Assembly: GCA_023422695.1 (NCBI GenBank)
Contig: JAFAGN010000148.1
Coordinates: 1 to 39,059 of the forward strand
DNA: 39,059 nucleotides
DNA from: Pseudomonadota bacterium
GTDB lineage: Bacteria > Pseudomonadota > Alphaproteobacteria > Sphingomonadales > Sphingomonadaceae
Reading direction: 5' to 3'
Part shown: one piece after another, positions 15,884-24,319 of the stretch
How positions within the stretch are numbered: position 1 is the stretch's first letter
Layout: each line of letters opens with the position of its first letter
Position numbers and translations under genes: made by a program
Notes under the pieces: model-generated
What the model was told of the DNA's origin: nothing
The model's database searches: none
What the model saw: only the letters and a program-made list of their open reading frames with translations

Positions 15884-17626
15884 ATGACCTATACGCCGCC
15901 CACCACCGAACAGCTTTTCGTCCTCGATCATATCGCGCGCATCGACGCGATGGCGGCGCACGACAAATTTGCCGCCGCGACCCCCGACATGGTCGAGGCG
16001 ATCGTCACCGGCATCGGCGAGTTTGCGGCCGAGGTGTACGCGCCGCTCAACCGCGTTGGCGATGTGACCAATCCTAAATGGGACAATGGCAAGGTCACCA
16101 TGCCGCCCGGCTTCAAAGAGGCGTATAAGGCGTTCGTCGATGCGGGCTGGGGCAGCATCGACGGCCCCGGCGAATATGGCGGACAGGACCTTCCCTTCAC
16201 CCTCGCGACGGTGGTGATCGAGGCGCTCGGCAGCGCCGACATGGGCTTCACCCTCTGCAACATCCTGACCCCCGGCGCGATCCACGCGTTGATGGCCTAT
16301 GGCACCGAGGCGCAGCGGCAAACCTGGCTCCCCAAGCTGGTGTCGGGCGAATGGAACGGCACGATGAACCTGACCGAGCCCGCCGCGGGCAGCGACGTCG
16401 GCGCGCTGCGCTCGACCGCCGAAAAGGTCACCGACGGGCCGAACGCGGGGCTCTACCGGATCAAGGGGCAGAAAATCTTCATTACGTTCGGCGAGCATGA
16501 CCTCACCGACAATATCGTCCACCTCGTCCTCGCCCGCACCCCCGGCGCGCCCGAAGGAACGCGCGGCATCTCGCTGTTCCTCGTCCCCAAATATCGCCTC
16601 GACGCCGACGGCAATCCGACGATCAGCAACGGCGTCCACTGCGCCTCGATCGAGCACAAGCTCGGCATCCACGGTTCGCCCACCGCGGTGATGGTCTATG
16701 GCGAAGAGGAAGACTGCCTCGGCGAAATCGTCGGCGACGAAATGGGTGGGATGCGCGCCATGTTCGTGATGATGAACAATGCGCGGCTGATGGTCGGTTG
16801 CCAAGGCGTCCAGATCGCCGAACGCGCGACGCAGCAGGCGCAGCGCTTCGCCGCCGAGCGCCTCCAGTCGTCGCTGGCAGGCTCGCCCGACCGCACCCCG
16901 GTGACGATCGACCAGCACCCCGACGTGCGCCGCATGCTGTGGCGGATGCGCGCCCAGACCGAGGCGGCGCGCGCGCTGACCTATTACGCCGCGGCGCAGA
17001 TCGATTTCGGCAAACTCGGCGACGAAGCCGCCGCGATGCGCGCCGAAGTGCTGATCCCGCTGGTCAAGGCGCATGCGACCGACATCGGCTGCGAAGTCGC
17101 CAGCCTCGGCATCCAGGTGCATGGCGGCATGGGTTTTATCGAGGAAACCGGCGCCGCGCAGCATTATCGCGACGCGCGCATCGCGCCGATCTACGAAGGC
17201 ACCAACGGCATTCAGGCGGCCGATCTGGTGGGCCGCAAGCTCGGCATGGCGGGCGGCGACCTTGTCCGCGGCCTGATCGACGACATCGAGCAAGGCGCGG
17301 CGGATTTCGCCGAGCTTGCGCAGCTTGCCCATGCGTGCCGCGCGGTCACCGACTGGATGACGACCGCCAATACGGCGGATCGCCTCGCGGGCAGCTACCC
17401 CTATCTCACCATGCTCGCGACGGCGACCTGCGGCTGGCTGATGGCGCTGCAATATCGCGGCGCCAGGGCCGCGCTCGACGAAGGCAGCGGCGACCGCGCG
17501 TTTCTGGAGGCCAAGCTCGCCTCGACGCATTTCTATCTGACGCAGATCGTCCCCGCCGCCATCGGCCTGGCGCCGTCGGCGCTGGCGGGTGATGCCGTGC
17601 TGGCACCGCTCCCGAAACTCGCTTGA
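15884..17626 (+). CDS. Acyl-CoA dehydrogenase, long form with C-terminal extension (DmdC/FadE-like)
   Basis: 580 residues, longer than the classic 380-400 because of an additional C-terminal domain found in 3-methylmercaptopropionyl-CoA dehydrogenase-like enzymes. FAD- and substrate-binding motifs are MNLTEPAAGSDVGALRSTAE and GQKIFITFGEHDL. Glu438 in IYEGTNGIQAADLVGRK is the expected catalytic base. It catalyses alpha-beta dehydrogenation of an acyl-CoA, passing electrons to ETF. Chain length and whether the true substrate is sulfurous cannot be read from sequence, and no DMSP genes are near. Confidence 0.92.
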   Translation: MTYTPPTTEQLFVLDHIARIDAMAAHDKFAAATPDMVEAIVTGIGEFAAEVYAPLNRVGDVTNPKWDNGKVTMPPGFKEAYKAFVDAGWGSIDGPGEYGGQDLPFTLATVVIEALGSADMGFTLCNILTPGAIHALMAYGTEAQRQTWLPKLVSGEWNGTMNLTEPAAGSDVGALRSTAEKVTDGPNAGLYRIKGQKIFITFGEHDLTDNIVHLVLARTPGAPEGTRGISLFLVPKYRLDADGNPTISNGVHCASIEHKLGIHGSPTAVMVYGEEEDCLGEIVGDEMGGMRAMFVMMNNARLMVGCQGVQIAERATQQAQRFAAERLQSSLAGSPDRTPVTIDQHPDVRRMLWRMRAQTEAARALTYYAAAQIDFGKLGDEAAAMRAEVLIPLVKAHATDIGCEVASLGIQVHGGMGFIEETGAAQHYRDARIAPIYEGTNGIQAADLVGRKLGMAGGDLVRGLIDDIEQGAADFAELAQLAHACRAVTDWMTTANTADRLAGSYPYLTMLATATCGWLMALQYRGARAALDEGSGDRAFLEAKLASTHFYLTQIVPAAIGLAPSALAGDAVLAPLPKLA

Positions 17627-17741
17627 AACGCGCGGATTCAAGCCGGTTTCGGTCGCACTGATCGCGGCAAGAATTTGTTCATGATTAACGCGATGATAAC
17701 CATCTGGGACTAGGCACATCCGGCAATTGCTGGAGACGTGC

Positions 17742-20033
17742 GTGCCCATCCCGGTCAAAAGTCTGATCATCAGCTGGCGCACGATCGCTCTCGCGCTGCT
17801 TCTCAGCCTGATCGTCGGTGTCAGCGGCGCGGGCGAGCTGCCCGATCGGCTGATCTCGATGGCGACCAGCCGTCTTGCCGCTCGTCCAGTATCCGGCGAG
17901 ACCGTGGTCGTCGCGCTCGACGACAAAAGCTTGCAGGCGGTCGAGAATCAAGAATTCGACATCAGCCACCATAGCCAGCTGGTGCGAGCTATCGACGCGT
18001 CGCCGGCGAAGCGCCTATTCGTGGACTTTTCTTACGCACGTCGCGTCAAAGACCCAAAGTTTCCCGAATTTGCCGCGGCCGTGCGCAATATGGGGAACCG
18101 CATCGTACTCGCGGTGCCGTCTGCCAGCTTCGAAGGAACGACCGCGACGGCTCCTAAATGGCCCGACCCGCGTCTTGGAACGCAAGCGCCGCGCGGCTTC
18201 ATCGGCTGGGAATATGAGTTTTGGCAGGTGTGGAAAGTGCCGCTCGCGGTGGAGGCCGAAGGCCGCATCGTGCCGAGCTTTTCAGCACTGTTGGCGAATC
18301 GCCCGCTCGATCGTCCCGGCAAATTTGCCCTCGACCTGTCCTACGACCCCGCTACGATAACCCAATACAGCGCGATCGACCTGATGACTGGCAAGCTCGA
18401 TCCCGAACTTCTACGTGGCAAAGATGTGATCTTTGCACCCGCGTCGTCTGCTTCACCGGATCAACACTATCTCCCCGGCCACGACAAGCTTCACGGCGCC
18501 TATATACATCTGATCGCTGGCGAAGCGCTCAAGCGTGGCCAGCCGGTTGATATCGGCTGGCTCCCTGCCCTCGGATTCGCTTTCATCGCGATGCTGGGCG
18601 CGCTGGCGTGGCGTCACGGCCGTTGGCACAGCATGTTGGCGCTGGGCCTCACCGCCGGGCTGGTCGTGGTAAAGGTGGTGGCCGGTCTTTCGTTGATTAC
18701 CGTTCACGTCGGCGCGGCGTGCTTCCTGATTGCAGCGATCAGCGCCAACGTCGCGCGCACCCGGCGCAGGTCCTCGGCACAACGCGAAAACCCAGTCTCG
18801 GGCCTGCCCAATTTCGAGGCATTGCGCACGCAGGCCTCGTTCGGCAGCGCCACCGTCGTGGCCGCCAAGGTCGTCAATTTCGAAGACCTTGCCGCCTTCA
18901 TTCCGGGCGACGGGATCGGCAAGCTGGTCGAACAGGTCACGCGCCGCCTGCAACTCGCGTCGCAGGGCACCACGCTCCACCACGATCTCGACGGCACCTT
19001 CGCGTGGCTCGTCCCCTATTATCAGCATAGCCAGATCGAAGGTCAGCTGGCGGGGCTCGCCGCGCTGTTCAACGCCCCGCTGACGATCGGCGAACTGCGC
19101 GTCGACGTCGCGATCGCCTTTGGCGTCAACGACGAGTTCGAGGGATCGAATGCCCAGCGCCTCGCCGCCGCGCTGGTCGCCGCCGAACGCGCGATCCGCA
19201 CCCGCGCGCTGTGGACCAAATATGTCCCTCGGCAAAAGGACGATGCCGGCTGGCAATTGTCCTTCCACTCGCAGCTCGAGGATGCGCTGACTGGCGGCGA
19301 CATCTGGGTGGCGTTCCAGCCGCAATATGCCATCGCCACCGGCAAGCTGGTCGGGGTCGAGGCGCTGGCGCGCTGGACCCATCCGACGCGCGGTCCGATT
19401 CCGCCCGACGAATTCATCGTCCAGGCCGAAAAAAGCCAGGACATCTACCGCCTGACCCTGTTCGTCATGGATCAGGCGATCCGTTCGGCGGCGCAGCTCC
19501 ACGAACGGGGCATGCGGATCAACATGTCGGTCAACCTGTCGGCGGCGCTGCTCGACCATAATGATCTGGTCGGGACGATCCGCGTGATGCTGACCGCGCA
19601 TCATCTGCCGCCCGAAATTCTGACGATCGAGATCACCGAAACCGCGCAGATCGAAAACAGCCGCCAGGCGCGGCAGACGCTCGCCCAGCTTCGCCGCACC
19701 GGCATCCGCCTGTCGATCGACGATTATGGCACTGGCCAGTCAAACCTCGAATATCTGACCGAAATCGAAGCCGACGAAATCAAGATCGACAAGCGATTCG
19801 TCATGACGATGCGCGATTCGCAGCGGAACCTGGAAGTCGTTAAGTCGACCATTGACCTAGCACATCGTTTGGGCGCCGTAGCGGTCGCCGAAGGCATCGA
19901 AGATGCCGAAACCATGGTGCTGCTGGGCCAGCTCGGCTGCGACGTCGGACAAGGCTATCATCTTGGAAAACCGCAGTTGTTTTCCGAACTCACCGCCACC
20001 CTCGCCGCCCCCCCACAGAACCGCGCCGGATAG
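17742..20033 (+). CDS. CHASE2 sensor protein with degenerate GGDEF and intact EAL domain (c-di-GMP phosphodiesterase)
   Basis: 763 residues from a GTG at 17742, preceded by GGAGA at good spacing; a TTG five codons earlier is less likely. Order: an N-terminal membrane helix (ISWRTIALALLLSLIVGVSG), a CHASE2-type periplasmic domain to about residue 270, three hydrophobic segments (about 272-338), a GGDEF-like domain whose signature is replaced by LDGTF at 416-420, and an EAL domain from about 517. EAL residues are kept: EALARW (Glu540), NLSAALLD, EITETAQ, DDYGTGQSNLEYL, EIKIDKRF and AEGIED. It should hydrolyse c-di-GMP in response to an extracytoplasmic signal and cannot make it. Confidence 0.9.
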   Translation: MPIPVKSLIISWRTIALALLLSLIVGVSGAGELPDRLISMATSRLAARPVSGETVVVALDDKSLQAVENQEFDISHHSQLVRAIDASPAKRLFVDFSYARRVKDPKFPEFAAAVRNMGNRIVLAVPSASFEGTTATAPKWPDPRLGTQAPRGFIGWEYEFWQVWKVPLAVEAEGRIVPSFSALLANRPLDRPGKFALDLSYDPATITQYSAIDLMTGKLDPELLRGKDVIFAPASSASPDQHYLPGHDKLHGAYIHLIAGEALKRGQPVDIGWLPALGFAFIAMLGALAWRHGRWHSMLALGLTAGLVVVKVVAGLSLITVHVGAACFLIAAISANVARTRRRSSAQRENPVSGLPNFEALRTQASFGSATVVAAKVVNFEDLAAFIPGDGIGKLVEQVTRRLQLASQGTTLHHDLDGTFAWLVPYYQHSQIEGQLAGLAALFNAPLTIGELRVDVAIAFGVNDEFEGSNAQRLAAALVAAERAIRTRALWTKYVPRQKDDAGWQLSFHSQLEDALTGGDIWVAFQPQYAIATGKLVGVEALARWTHPTRGPIPPDEFIVQAEKSQDIYRLTLFVMDQAIRSAAQLHERGMRINMSVNLSAALLDHNDLVGTIRVMLTAHHLPPEILTIEITETAQIENSRQARQTLAQLRRTGIRLSIDDYGTGQSNLEYLTEIEADEIKIDKRFVMTMRDSQRNLEVVKSTIDLAHRLGAVAVAEGIEDAETMVLLGQLGCDVGQGYHLGKPQLFSELTATLAAPPQNRAG

Positions 20034-20140
20034 CTGCCAGATTGGTGGCAATTTCTTGGTTAAGACTCGATTTACCTTACCAAAGATGGTATATGCCCCG
20101 TTAACTGTTCTTCGTGGGCAGTGCCGACAGGAGATATCTT

Positions 20141-20203
20141 ATGGGTTGGTTTTGGAGATGGATGGGCGGCGGCGGCTCCGGTAACGGCGGCGGCGAAGCT
20201 TAA
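20141..20203 (+). CDS. 20-residue Trp/Gly-rich small protein
   Basis: The ATG at 20141 follows a near-perfect ribosome binding site (AGGAGATATCTT). The 20-residue product begins MGWFWRWMGGGG and ends in GEA: three Trp and one Phe in the first seven residues, then a glycine run with one Ser and one Asn. A strong rho-independent terminator follows 21 bp after the TAA, so the unit has its own translation signal and end. An AT-rich stretch upstream (20041-20110) may hold a promoter. I do not recognise the peptide. It may be membrane-active, a leader peptide or a peptide precursor; none is shown. Confidence 0.6.
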   Translation: MGWFWRWMGGGGSGNGGGEA

Positions 20204-20224
20204 TCCGAATATCAGATAGAAAAG

Positions 20225-20253
20225 GGTCCCGGATGTTTCCGGGGCCCTTTTTC
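20225..20253 (+). terminator. Rho-independent terminator after the 20-codon gene
   Basis: A 10-bp stem (GGGTCCCGGA with TCCGGGGCCC, one G-U pair) around a 4-base loop, preceded by AAAA and followed by TTTTTCTTT. Confidence 0.9.
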
Positions 20254-20507
20254 TTTGCGCGTCGCCCGCGCGGCACGGCCTTCCGTGCCCCGCGAGCGAG
20301 CCGCGCCCGCTAACCCCGTCTCGACTTCGCACAGATCGTTCCGGCCAGCGCGCGCAGTCCGAAAAAATTCGCTGCCCGGACCTTCCCCAGAGGATCTTCG
20401 CGGCAAGCCGCGGAAACGCTGGCGCGGCGCCCCGTGTCCCGATATCCCGAGCGACGAGACGAATCAAAATATCGACGAACCGAGTCCCTAAACCGTCATT
20501 TACCGTC
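20254..20507. other. Intergenic stretch with no recognised feature
   Basis: About 250 bp between the terminator and the nrd promoter. Only reading frames without family signs or good start signals are present. I see no tRNA, repeat or clear hairpin here. Confidence 0.5.
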
Positions 20508-20536
20508 TTGCATCGCGGCGCCGACGTGGCACTATA
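20508..20536 (+). promoter_or_regulatory. Candidate nrdA promoter
   Basis: TTGCAT (20508-20513) and ACTATA (20531-20536) are spaced by 17 bp and fit a housekeeping sigma -35/-10 pair. The implied leader to nrdA is about 210 nt. The -10 lies inside the first NrdR-like box. Confidence 0.55.
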
Positions 20537-20576
20537 GATGGTGGGTCAGCCGAGGGGGCACCCCAAGCATTAGTGG
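20529..20576 (+). promoter_or_regulatory. Two tandem NrdR-like boxes upstream of nrdA
   Basis: Box 1 is GCACTATAGATGGTGG (20529-20544), agreeing with the acaCtAtATaTaGtgt-like consensus at most positions. Box 2 is CCCCAAGCATTAGTGG (20561-20576), with a good right half (TAGTGG) and a poor left half. Start-to-start spacing is 32 bp, about three helical turns, as is usual for NrdR, the ATP/dATP-sensing repressor of ribonucleotide reductase genes. Confidence 0.6.
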
Positions 20577-20753
20577 TTAGCCAGAAATGGCGGATTTCCG
20601 TCGCCCATCGCGCATGGGCTGGGAAAACTGCTTCGTGCGGCCAAAAATATGTGCCCTCGCGGATCGAATAGATGCTAGGCTGGGGCTTCGTCCCGAGTCG
20701 AACAAGACAGGAACATATGCGCCGCGGCGCATGGGCAATCGGGGACGAATTCG

Positions 20754-22694
20754 ATGGATTTTCGCGAGACAGAACGGGTGGAGACGAGCGACGTGGCGAC
20801 GATGGAACTGACGAAAAACGAAGCGCCTGTCGCGACCGAATCGGCTCCCGAAGCGCCGACGACGGCAAAGCTCAACGACAGCGGCGAGGCCAAGGTCCAC
20901 GCGCGCCGATTCGAGGTCGTCACCGATCGCAGCCGCGACGCGCTGCTCACCGACTTCGGCAAGGAAACTCTCGAGGACCGCTATCTCCTGCCCGGCGAAT
21001 CATATCAGGATCTCTTCGCGCGCGTCGCGTCGGCCTATGCTGACGATCAGGAGCATGCGCAGCGCCTCTATGACTATATCAGCCGCCTGTGGTTCATGCC
21101 CGCGACCCCCGTGCTGTCGAACGGCGGCACCGGCCGCGGCCTGCCGATCAGCTGCTACCTCAACTCGGTCCCCGACAGCCTTGAGGGGATCGTCGAGACG
21201 TGGAACGAGAATGTCTGGCTCGCCAGCCGCGGCGGCGGCATCGGCACCTATTGGGGCAGCGTGCGCGGCATCGGCGAACCCGTCGGCCTCAACGGCAAGA
21301 CCAGCGGCATCATCCCCTTCGTCCGCGTGATGGACTCGCTCACCCTCGCGATCTCGCAGGGCAGCCTCCGCCGCGGTTCGGCCGCCTGCTATCTCGACAT
21401 CAGCCACCCGGAGATTGAGGAGTTCCTCGAAATCCGCAAACCGTCGGGCGATTTCAACCGCAAGGCGCTCAACCTCCACCACGGCGTCCTGATCACCGAC
21501 GAGTTCATGGAGGCCGTCCGCGACGGCACCGAGTTCAACCTCCGCAGCCCCAAGGACCAGAGCGTCCGCGGCAGCGTCGATGCGCGCTCGCTGTTCCAGA
21601 AGCTCGTCGAAACGCGCCTCGCGACCGGCGAACCCTACATCATCTTCATCGACCAGGTGAACCGCATGATGCCCAAGCATCACCGCGATCTCGGCCTCAA
21701 GGTCACCACCTCGAACCTGTGCAGCGAAATCACCCTGCCCACCGGCCGCGACCATCTCGGCAACGATCGCACCGCGGTCTGCTGCCTTTCGTCGCTCAAC
21801 CTCGAAACCTGGGACGAGTGGAACGGCGACAAGATGTTCATCGAGGATGTCATGCGCATGCTCGACAATGTCCTTCAGGACTATATCGACCGCGCCCCGC
21901 CCGAAATGGCGCGTGCCAAATATAGCGCCAGCCGCGAACGCTCGGTCGGCCTCGGCGTCATGGGCTTCCACAGCTTCCTCCAGGCGCGCGGCCTGCCGTT
22001 CGAGGGCGCGATGGCGAAATCGTCGAACCTGCGCGTCTTCAAGCATATCCGCGCGCAGGTCGATCAGGCGTCGATGCTGCTCGCCAAGGAACGCGGCCCC
22101 TGCCCCGACGCCGCCGAGCAGGGCGTCATGGAGCGCTTCAGCTGCAAGATGGCGATCGCGCCGACCGCGTCGATCAGCATCATCTGCGGCGGCACCAGCG
22201 CGTGCATCGAGCCGATCCCGGCGAACATCTACACGCACAAGACGCTGTCGGGCAGCTTCTCGATCCGCAACCCGCACCTCGAAGCGCTGCTCGTCGACAA
22301 GGCGAAAAACAGCGACAATATCTGGAACTCGATCCTGGAAAAGGGCGGCAGCGTCCAGCACCTCGACTTCCTGACCCAGGACGAAAAGGACTGCTACAAG
22401 ACCAGCTTCGAGATCGACCAGCGCTGGCTGCTCGAACTCGCCGCCGACCGCACCCCTTACATCGATCAGGCCGCGTCGCTGAACCTGTTCATCCCCGCCG
22501 ACGTCGAGAAATGGGATCTGCTCATGCTCCACTATCGCGCGTGGGAACTCGGCATCAAATCGCTCTATTACCTCCGCTCGAAATCGGTCCAGCGTGCCGG
22601 CTTTGCGGGCGGGGTCGAGGCTGACAACACTGCCGAAGCGCCGGTGTACCAGCTGGAAAGCACCGATTACGACGAGTGTCTGGCCTGCCAGTAA
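20754..22694 (+). CDS. nrdA: Ribonucleoside-diphosphate reductase alpha subunit, class Ia, without ATP-cone
   Basis: Reduces NDPs to dNDPs using a thiyl radical passed from NrdB. 646 residues, about 115 shorter than E. coli NrdA, because there is no N-terminal ATP-cone: residues 1-50 are a low-complexity Glu/Ala/Thr-rich lead-in and the catalytic domain starts at once. Key residues are visible: Cys134 (PISCYLNS), Asn321-Leu-Cys323-Ser-Glu325 (thiyl radical site), the partner Cys in AVCCLSSLNL, the Tyr pair in SLYYLRSKS, and tail cysteines 642 and 645 (ECLAC). The ATG at 20754 has GGGGA upstream; MELT at 20802 is an alternative start. nrdB follows. Confidence 0.95.
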   Translation: MDFRETERVETSDVATMELTKNEAPVATESAPEAPTTAKLNDSGEAKVHARRFEVVTDRSRDALLTDFGKETLEDRYLLPGESYQDLFARVASAYADDQEHAQRLYDYISRLWFMPATPVLSNGGTGRGLPISCYLNSVPDSLEGIVETWNENVWLASRGGGIGTYWGSVRGIGEPVGLNGKTSGIIPFVRVMDSLTLAISQGSLRRGSAACYLDISHPEIEEFLEIRKPSGDFNRKALNLHHGVLITDEFMEAVRDGTEFNLRSPKDQSVRGSVDARSLFQKLVETRLATGEPYIIFIDQVNRMMPKHHRDLGLKVTTSNLCSEITLPTGRDHLGNDRTAVCCLSSLNLETWDEWNGDKMFIEDVMRMLDNVLQDYIDRAPPEMARAKYSASRERSVGLGVMGFHSFLQARGLPFEGAMAKSSNLRVFKHIRAQVDQASMLLAKERGPCPDAAEQGVMERFSCKMAIAPTASISIICGGTSACIEPIPANIYTHKTLSGSFSIRNPHLEALLVDKAKNSDNIWNSILEKGGSVQHLDFLTQDEKDCYKTSFEIDQRWLLELAADRTPYIDQAASLNLFIPADVEKWDLLMLHYRAWELGIKSLYYLRSKSVQRAGFAGGVEADNTAEAPVYQLESTDYDECLACQ

Positions 22695-22707
22695 CGCTTA
22701 CCCCTCC

Positions 22708-22789
22708 CTCGTCACCCCGGACTTGATCCGGGGTCCACGCGGGGGAGCAGAGCCCATCGATGGATTCCGGCTTTCGCCGGAATGACGAA
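22708..22789. repeat. Dispersed repeat family 2, copy between nrdA and nrdB
   Basis: CGTCACCCCGGACTTGATCC, its complementary right part, then GATTCCGGCTTTCGCCGGAATGACGA: two hairpins in tandem inside the nrdAB transcript. They may alter mRNA stability between the two genes. Confidence 0.9.
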
Positions 22790-22816
22790 CAAGATTTGAC
22801 CCGAGGATAGCCCGCC

Positions 22817-23881
22817 ATGCCGTTGTTAGAAGCCCGCAACACTTACAAGCCCTTCGAATACCCCTGGGCGTTCGATTTCTGGAAGCGCCAGCAGCAGATC
22901 CACTGGGTGCCAGAGGAAGTGCCGCTGGGCGAGGATTGCCGCGACTGGGCGCAAAAGATCAGCGACCATGAACGCAACCTGCTCACACAGATTTTCCGCT
23001 TCTTCACCCAGGCCGATATCGAGGTGCAGGATTGCTACCACGACAAATATGGCCGCGTGTTCAAGCCGACCGAAATCAAGATGATGCTGACCGCGTTCAG
23101 CAACATGGAAACGGTGCATATCGCGGCGTACAGCCACCTGCTCGACACGATCGGCATGCCCGAGAGCGAATATGGCATGTTCCTCGAATATGACGAGATG
23201 CGCGCCAAGCATGATTATATGCAGCAATTCGGCGTCGACAATGACGAGGATATCGCGCGCACCCTCGCGATGTTCGGCGGCTTTACCGAAGGCCTCCAGC
23301 TCTTCGCCAGCTTTGCGATGCTGATGAACTTCCCGCGCTTCAACAAGATGAAGGGCATGGGCCAGATCGTCAGCTGGTCGATCCGCGACGAAAGCCTGCA
23401 CTGCGAAGGCATCATCAAGCTGTTCCACACCTTCACCAAGGAACGCGACTGCCTGACCAAGGCGGTGAAGGAAGACATCATCGACACCTGCCAGAAAACG
23501 GTGCGGCTCGAGGATGCGTTCATCGACCTGGCGTTCGAACAGGGGCCGGTCCCCGGCATGACGCCCAAGGAAATCAAGCGCTACATCCGCTACATCGCCG
23601 ACTGGCGCCTCGGCCAGCTGGGGCTCCAGCCGATCTACATGATCGACGAACACCCCCTCCCCTGGCTCGCCCCGCTCCTCAACGGCGTCGAGCACGCCAA
23701 CTTCTTCGAAACGCGCGCCACCGAATACAGCAAGGGCGCGACGCGCGGCGAGTGGAACACCGTCTGGTCCAGCTTCGACAACCGCAAGAAAGCCAAAGCC
23801 AACGACGACACCGCCCCCGCGATCGCCGCCGAAACCGACGGCGAGGACATGTTCGCGAAGGCAGGGATCGCTGCGGAGTAA
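22817..23881 (+). CDS. nrdB: Ribonucleoside-diphosphate reductase beta subunit, class Ia
   Basis: Houses the di-iron site and tyrosyl radical that activates NrdA. 354 residues. The metal ligands are in place: Asp67 (TQADIEVQ), Glu98 and His101 (METVHIAAY), a Glu in GFTEGLQLFASFAML, and Glu/His in RDESLHCEG. Tyr105, seven residues after Glu98, corresponds to the radical Tyr122 of E. coli, so this is a normal tyrosyl-radical type. The C-terminal tail (DGEDMFAKAGIAAE) would dock on NrdA. The leader carries a dispersed repeat, and the ATG at 22817 follows GAGGATAGC. Confidence 0.95.
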   Translation: MPLLEARNTYKPFEYPWAFDFWKRQQQIHWVPEEVPLGEDCRDWAQKISDHERNLLTQIFRFFTQADIEVQDCYHDKYGRVFKPTEIKMMLTAFSNMETVHIAAYSHLLDTIGMPESEYGMFLEYDEMRAKHDYMQQFGVDNDEDIARTLAMFGGFTEGLQLFASFAMLMNFPRFNKMKGMGQIVSWSIRDESLHCEGIIKLFHTFTKERDCLTKAVKEDIIDTCQKTVRLEDAFIDLAFEQGPVPGMTPKEIKRYIRYIADWRLGQLGLQPIYMIDEHPLPWLAPLLNGVEHANFFETRATEYSKGATRGEWNTVWSSFDNRKKAKANDDTAPAIAAETDGEDMFAKAGIAAE

Positions 23882-23894
23882 GCCCCCACCAAAA

Positions 23895-23916
23895 CCCCTC
23901 CCGCTTGCGGGAGGGG
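23895..23916. terminator. GC-rich hairpin after nrdB
   Basis: CCCCTCCCGC-TT-GCGGGAGGGG, a perfect 10-bp stem, 13 bp after the nrdB stop. There is no T-run, so it may act as an mRNA 3' stabiliser or a rho-aided end rather than an intrinsic terminator. Confidence 0.5.
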
Positions 23917-24031
23917 GTGGTCGGAGACCCGTGGTTCCGATCACGAGACTTACCAGCTTGCTGGTTAGTCGCAGCGGGGAGGGCAACAACGCCACCCCAC
24001 GCCACAGAACAAGAAGTCAGAAGAAAACCCG

Positions 24032-24262
24032 ATGACCGAAGAGAAAAAACAAAAACTCCTGATCCTCAGCCAGCCGCAGCGTTCCACGCTCGAAGGTCTG
24101 TCAAACCGCCGCCCCCAACTCCCCACCGACCCCGTCCGCGACGAACTCGTCACGCTGGGCCTCGTGGTCAAACAGGGCGCGAAATGGGCGCTGACCACGC
24201 AGGGCAAGAAGGTGCTGGCGGCGAGCTCGAACCGGCGCAATGCGGGCGGGTTTTCGGTTTAG
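24032..24262 (+). CDS. Small conserved-looking hypothetical protein (76 aa)
   Basis: 76 residues starting MTEEKKQKLLILSQPQRSTL. It may be a short winged-helix-like fold: RDELVTLGLVVKQGAKWALTTQGKKVL has the shape of a helix followed by a beta wing and resembles DNA-binding end segments, but this is inference. The last 194 bp (24069-24262) are repeated without gaps at 25121-25314, where they are joined to a different N-terminus. The open frame, normal codon use and the existence of a copy favour a real gene. The function is not recognised. Confidence 0.65.
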   Translation: MTEEKKQKLLILSQPQRSTLEGLSNRRPQLPTDPVRDELVTLGLVVKQGAKWALTTQGKKVLAASSNRRNAGGFSV

Positions 24263-24319
24263 GTTGTTCCAGAACGTAGATTCAGACGTAGCGAAATTCG
24301 CAGCGGGATGACCTTATAG

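Noticed and set aside
15842..17926. 694-codon minus-strand open frame over the acyl-CoA dehydrogenase gene
   Set aside because: Antisense shadow of a clear acyl-CoA dehydrogenase, a GC-rich codon-position artefact.
20717..21043. Possible leader peptide frame starting at an ATG after AGGAAC upstream of nrdA
   Set aside because: It runs on far into nrdA in another frame with Arg-rich shadow composition; no sign of an attenuator fold.
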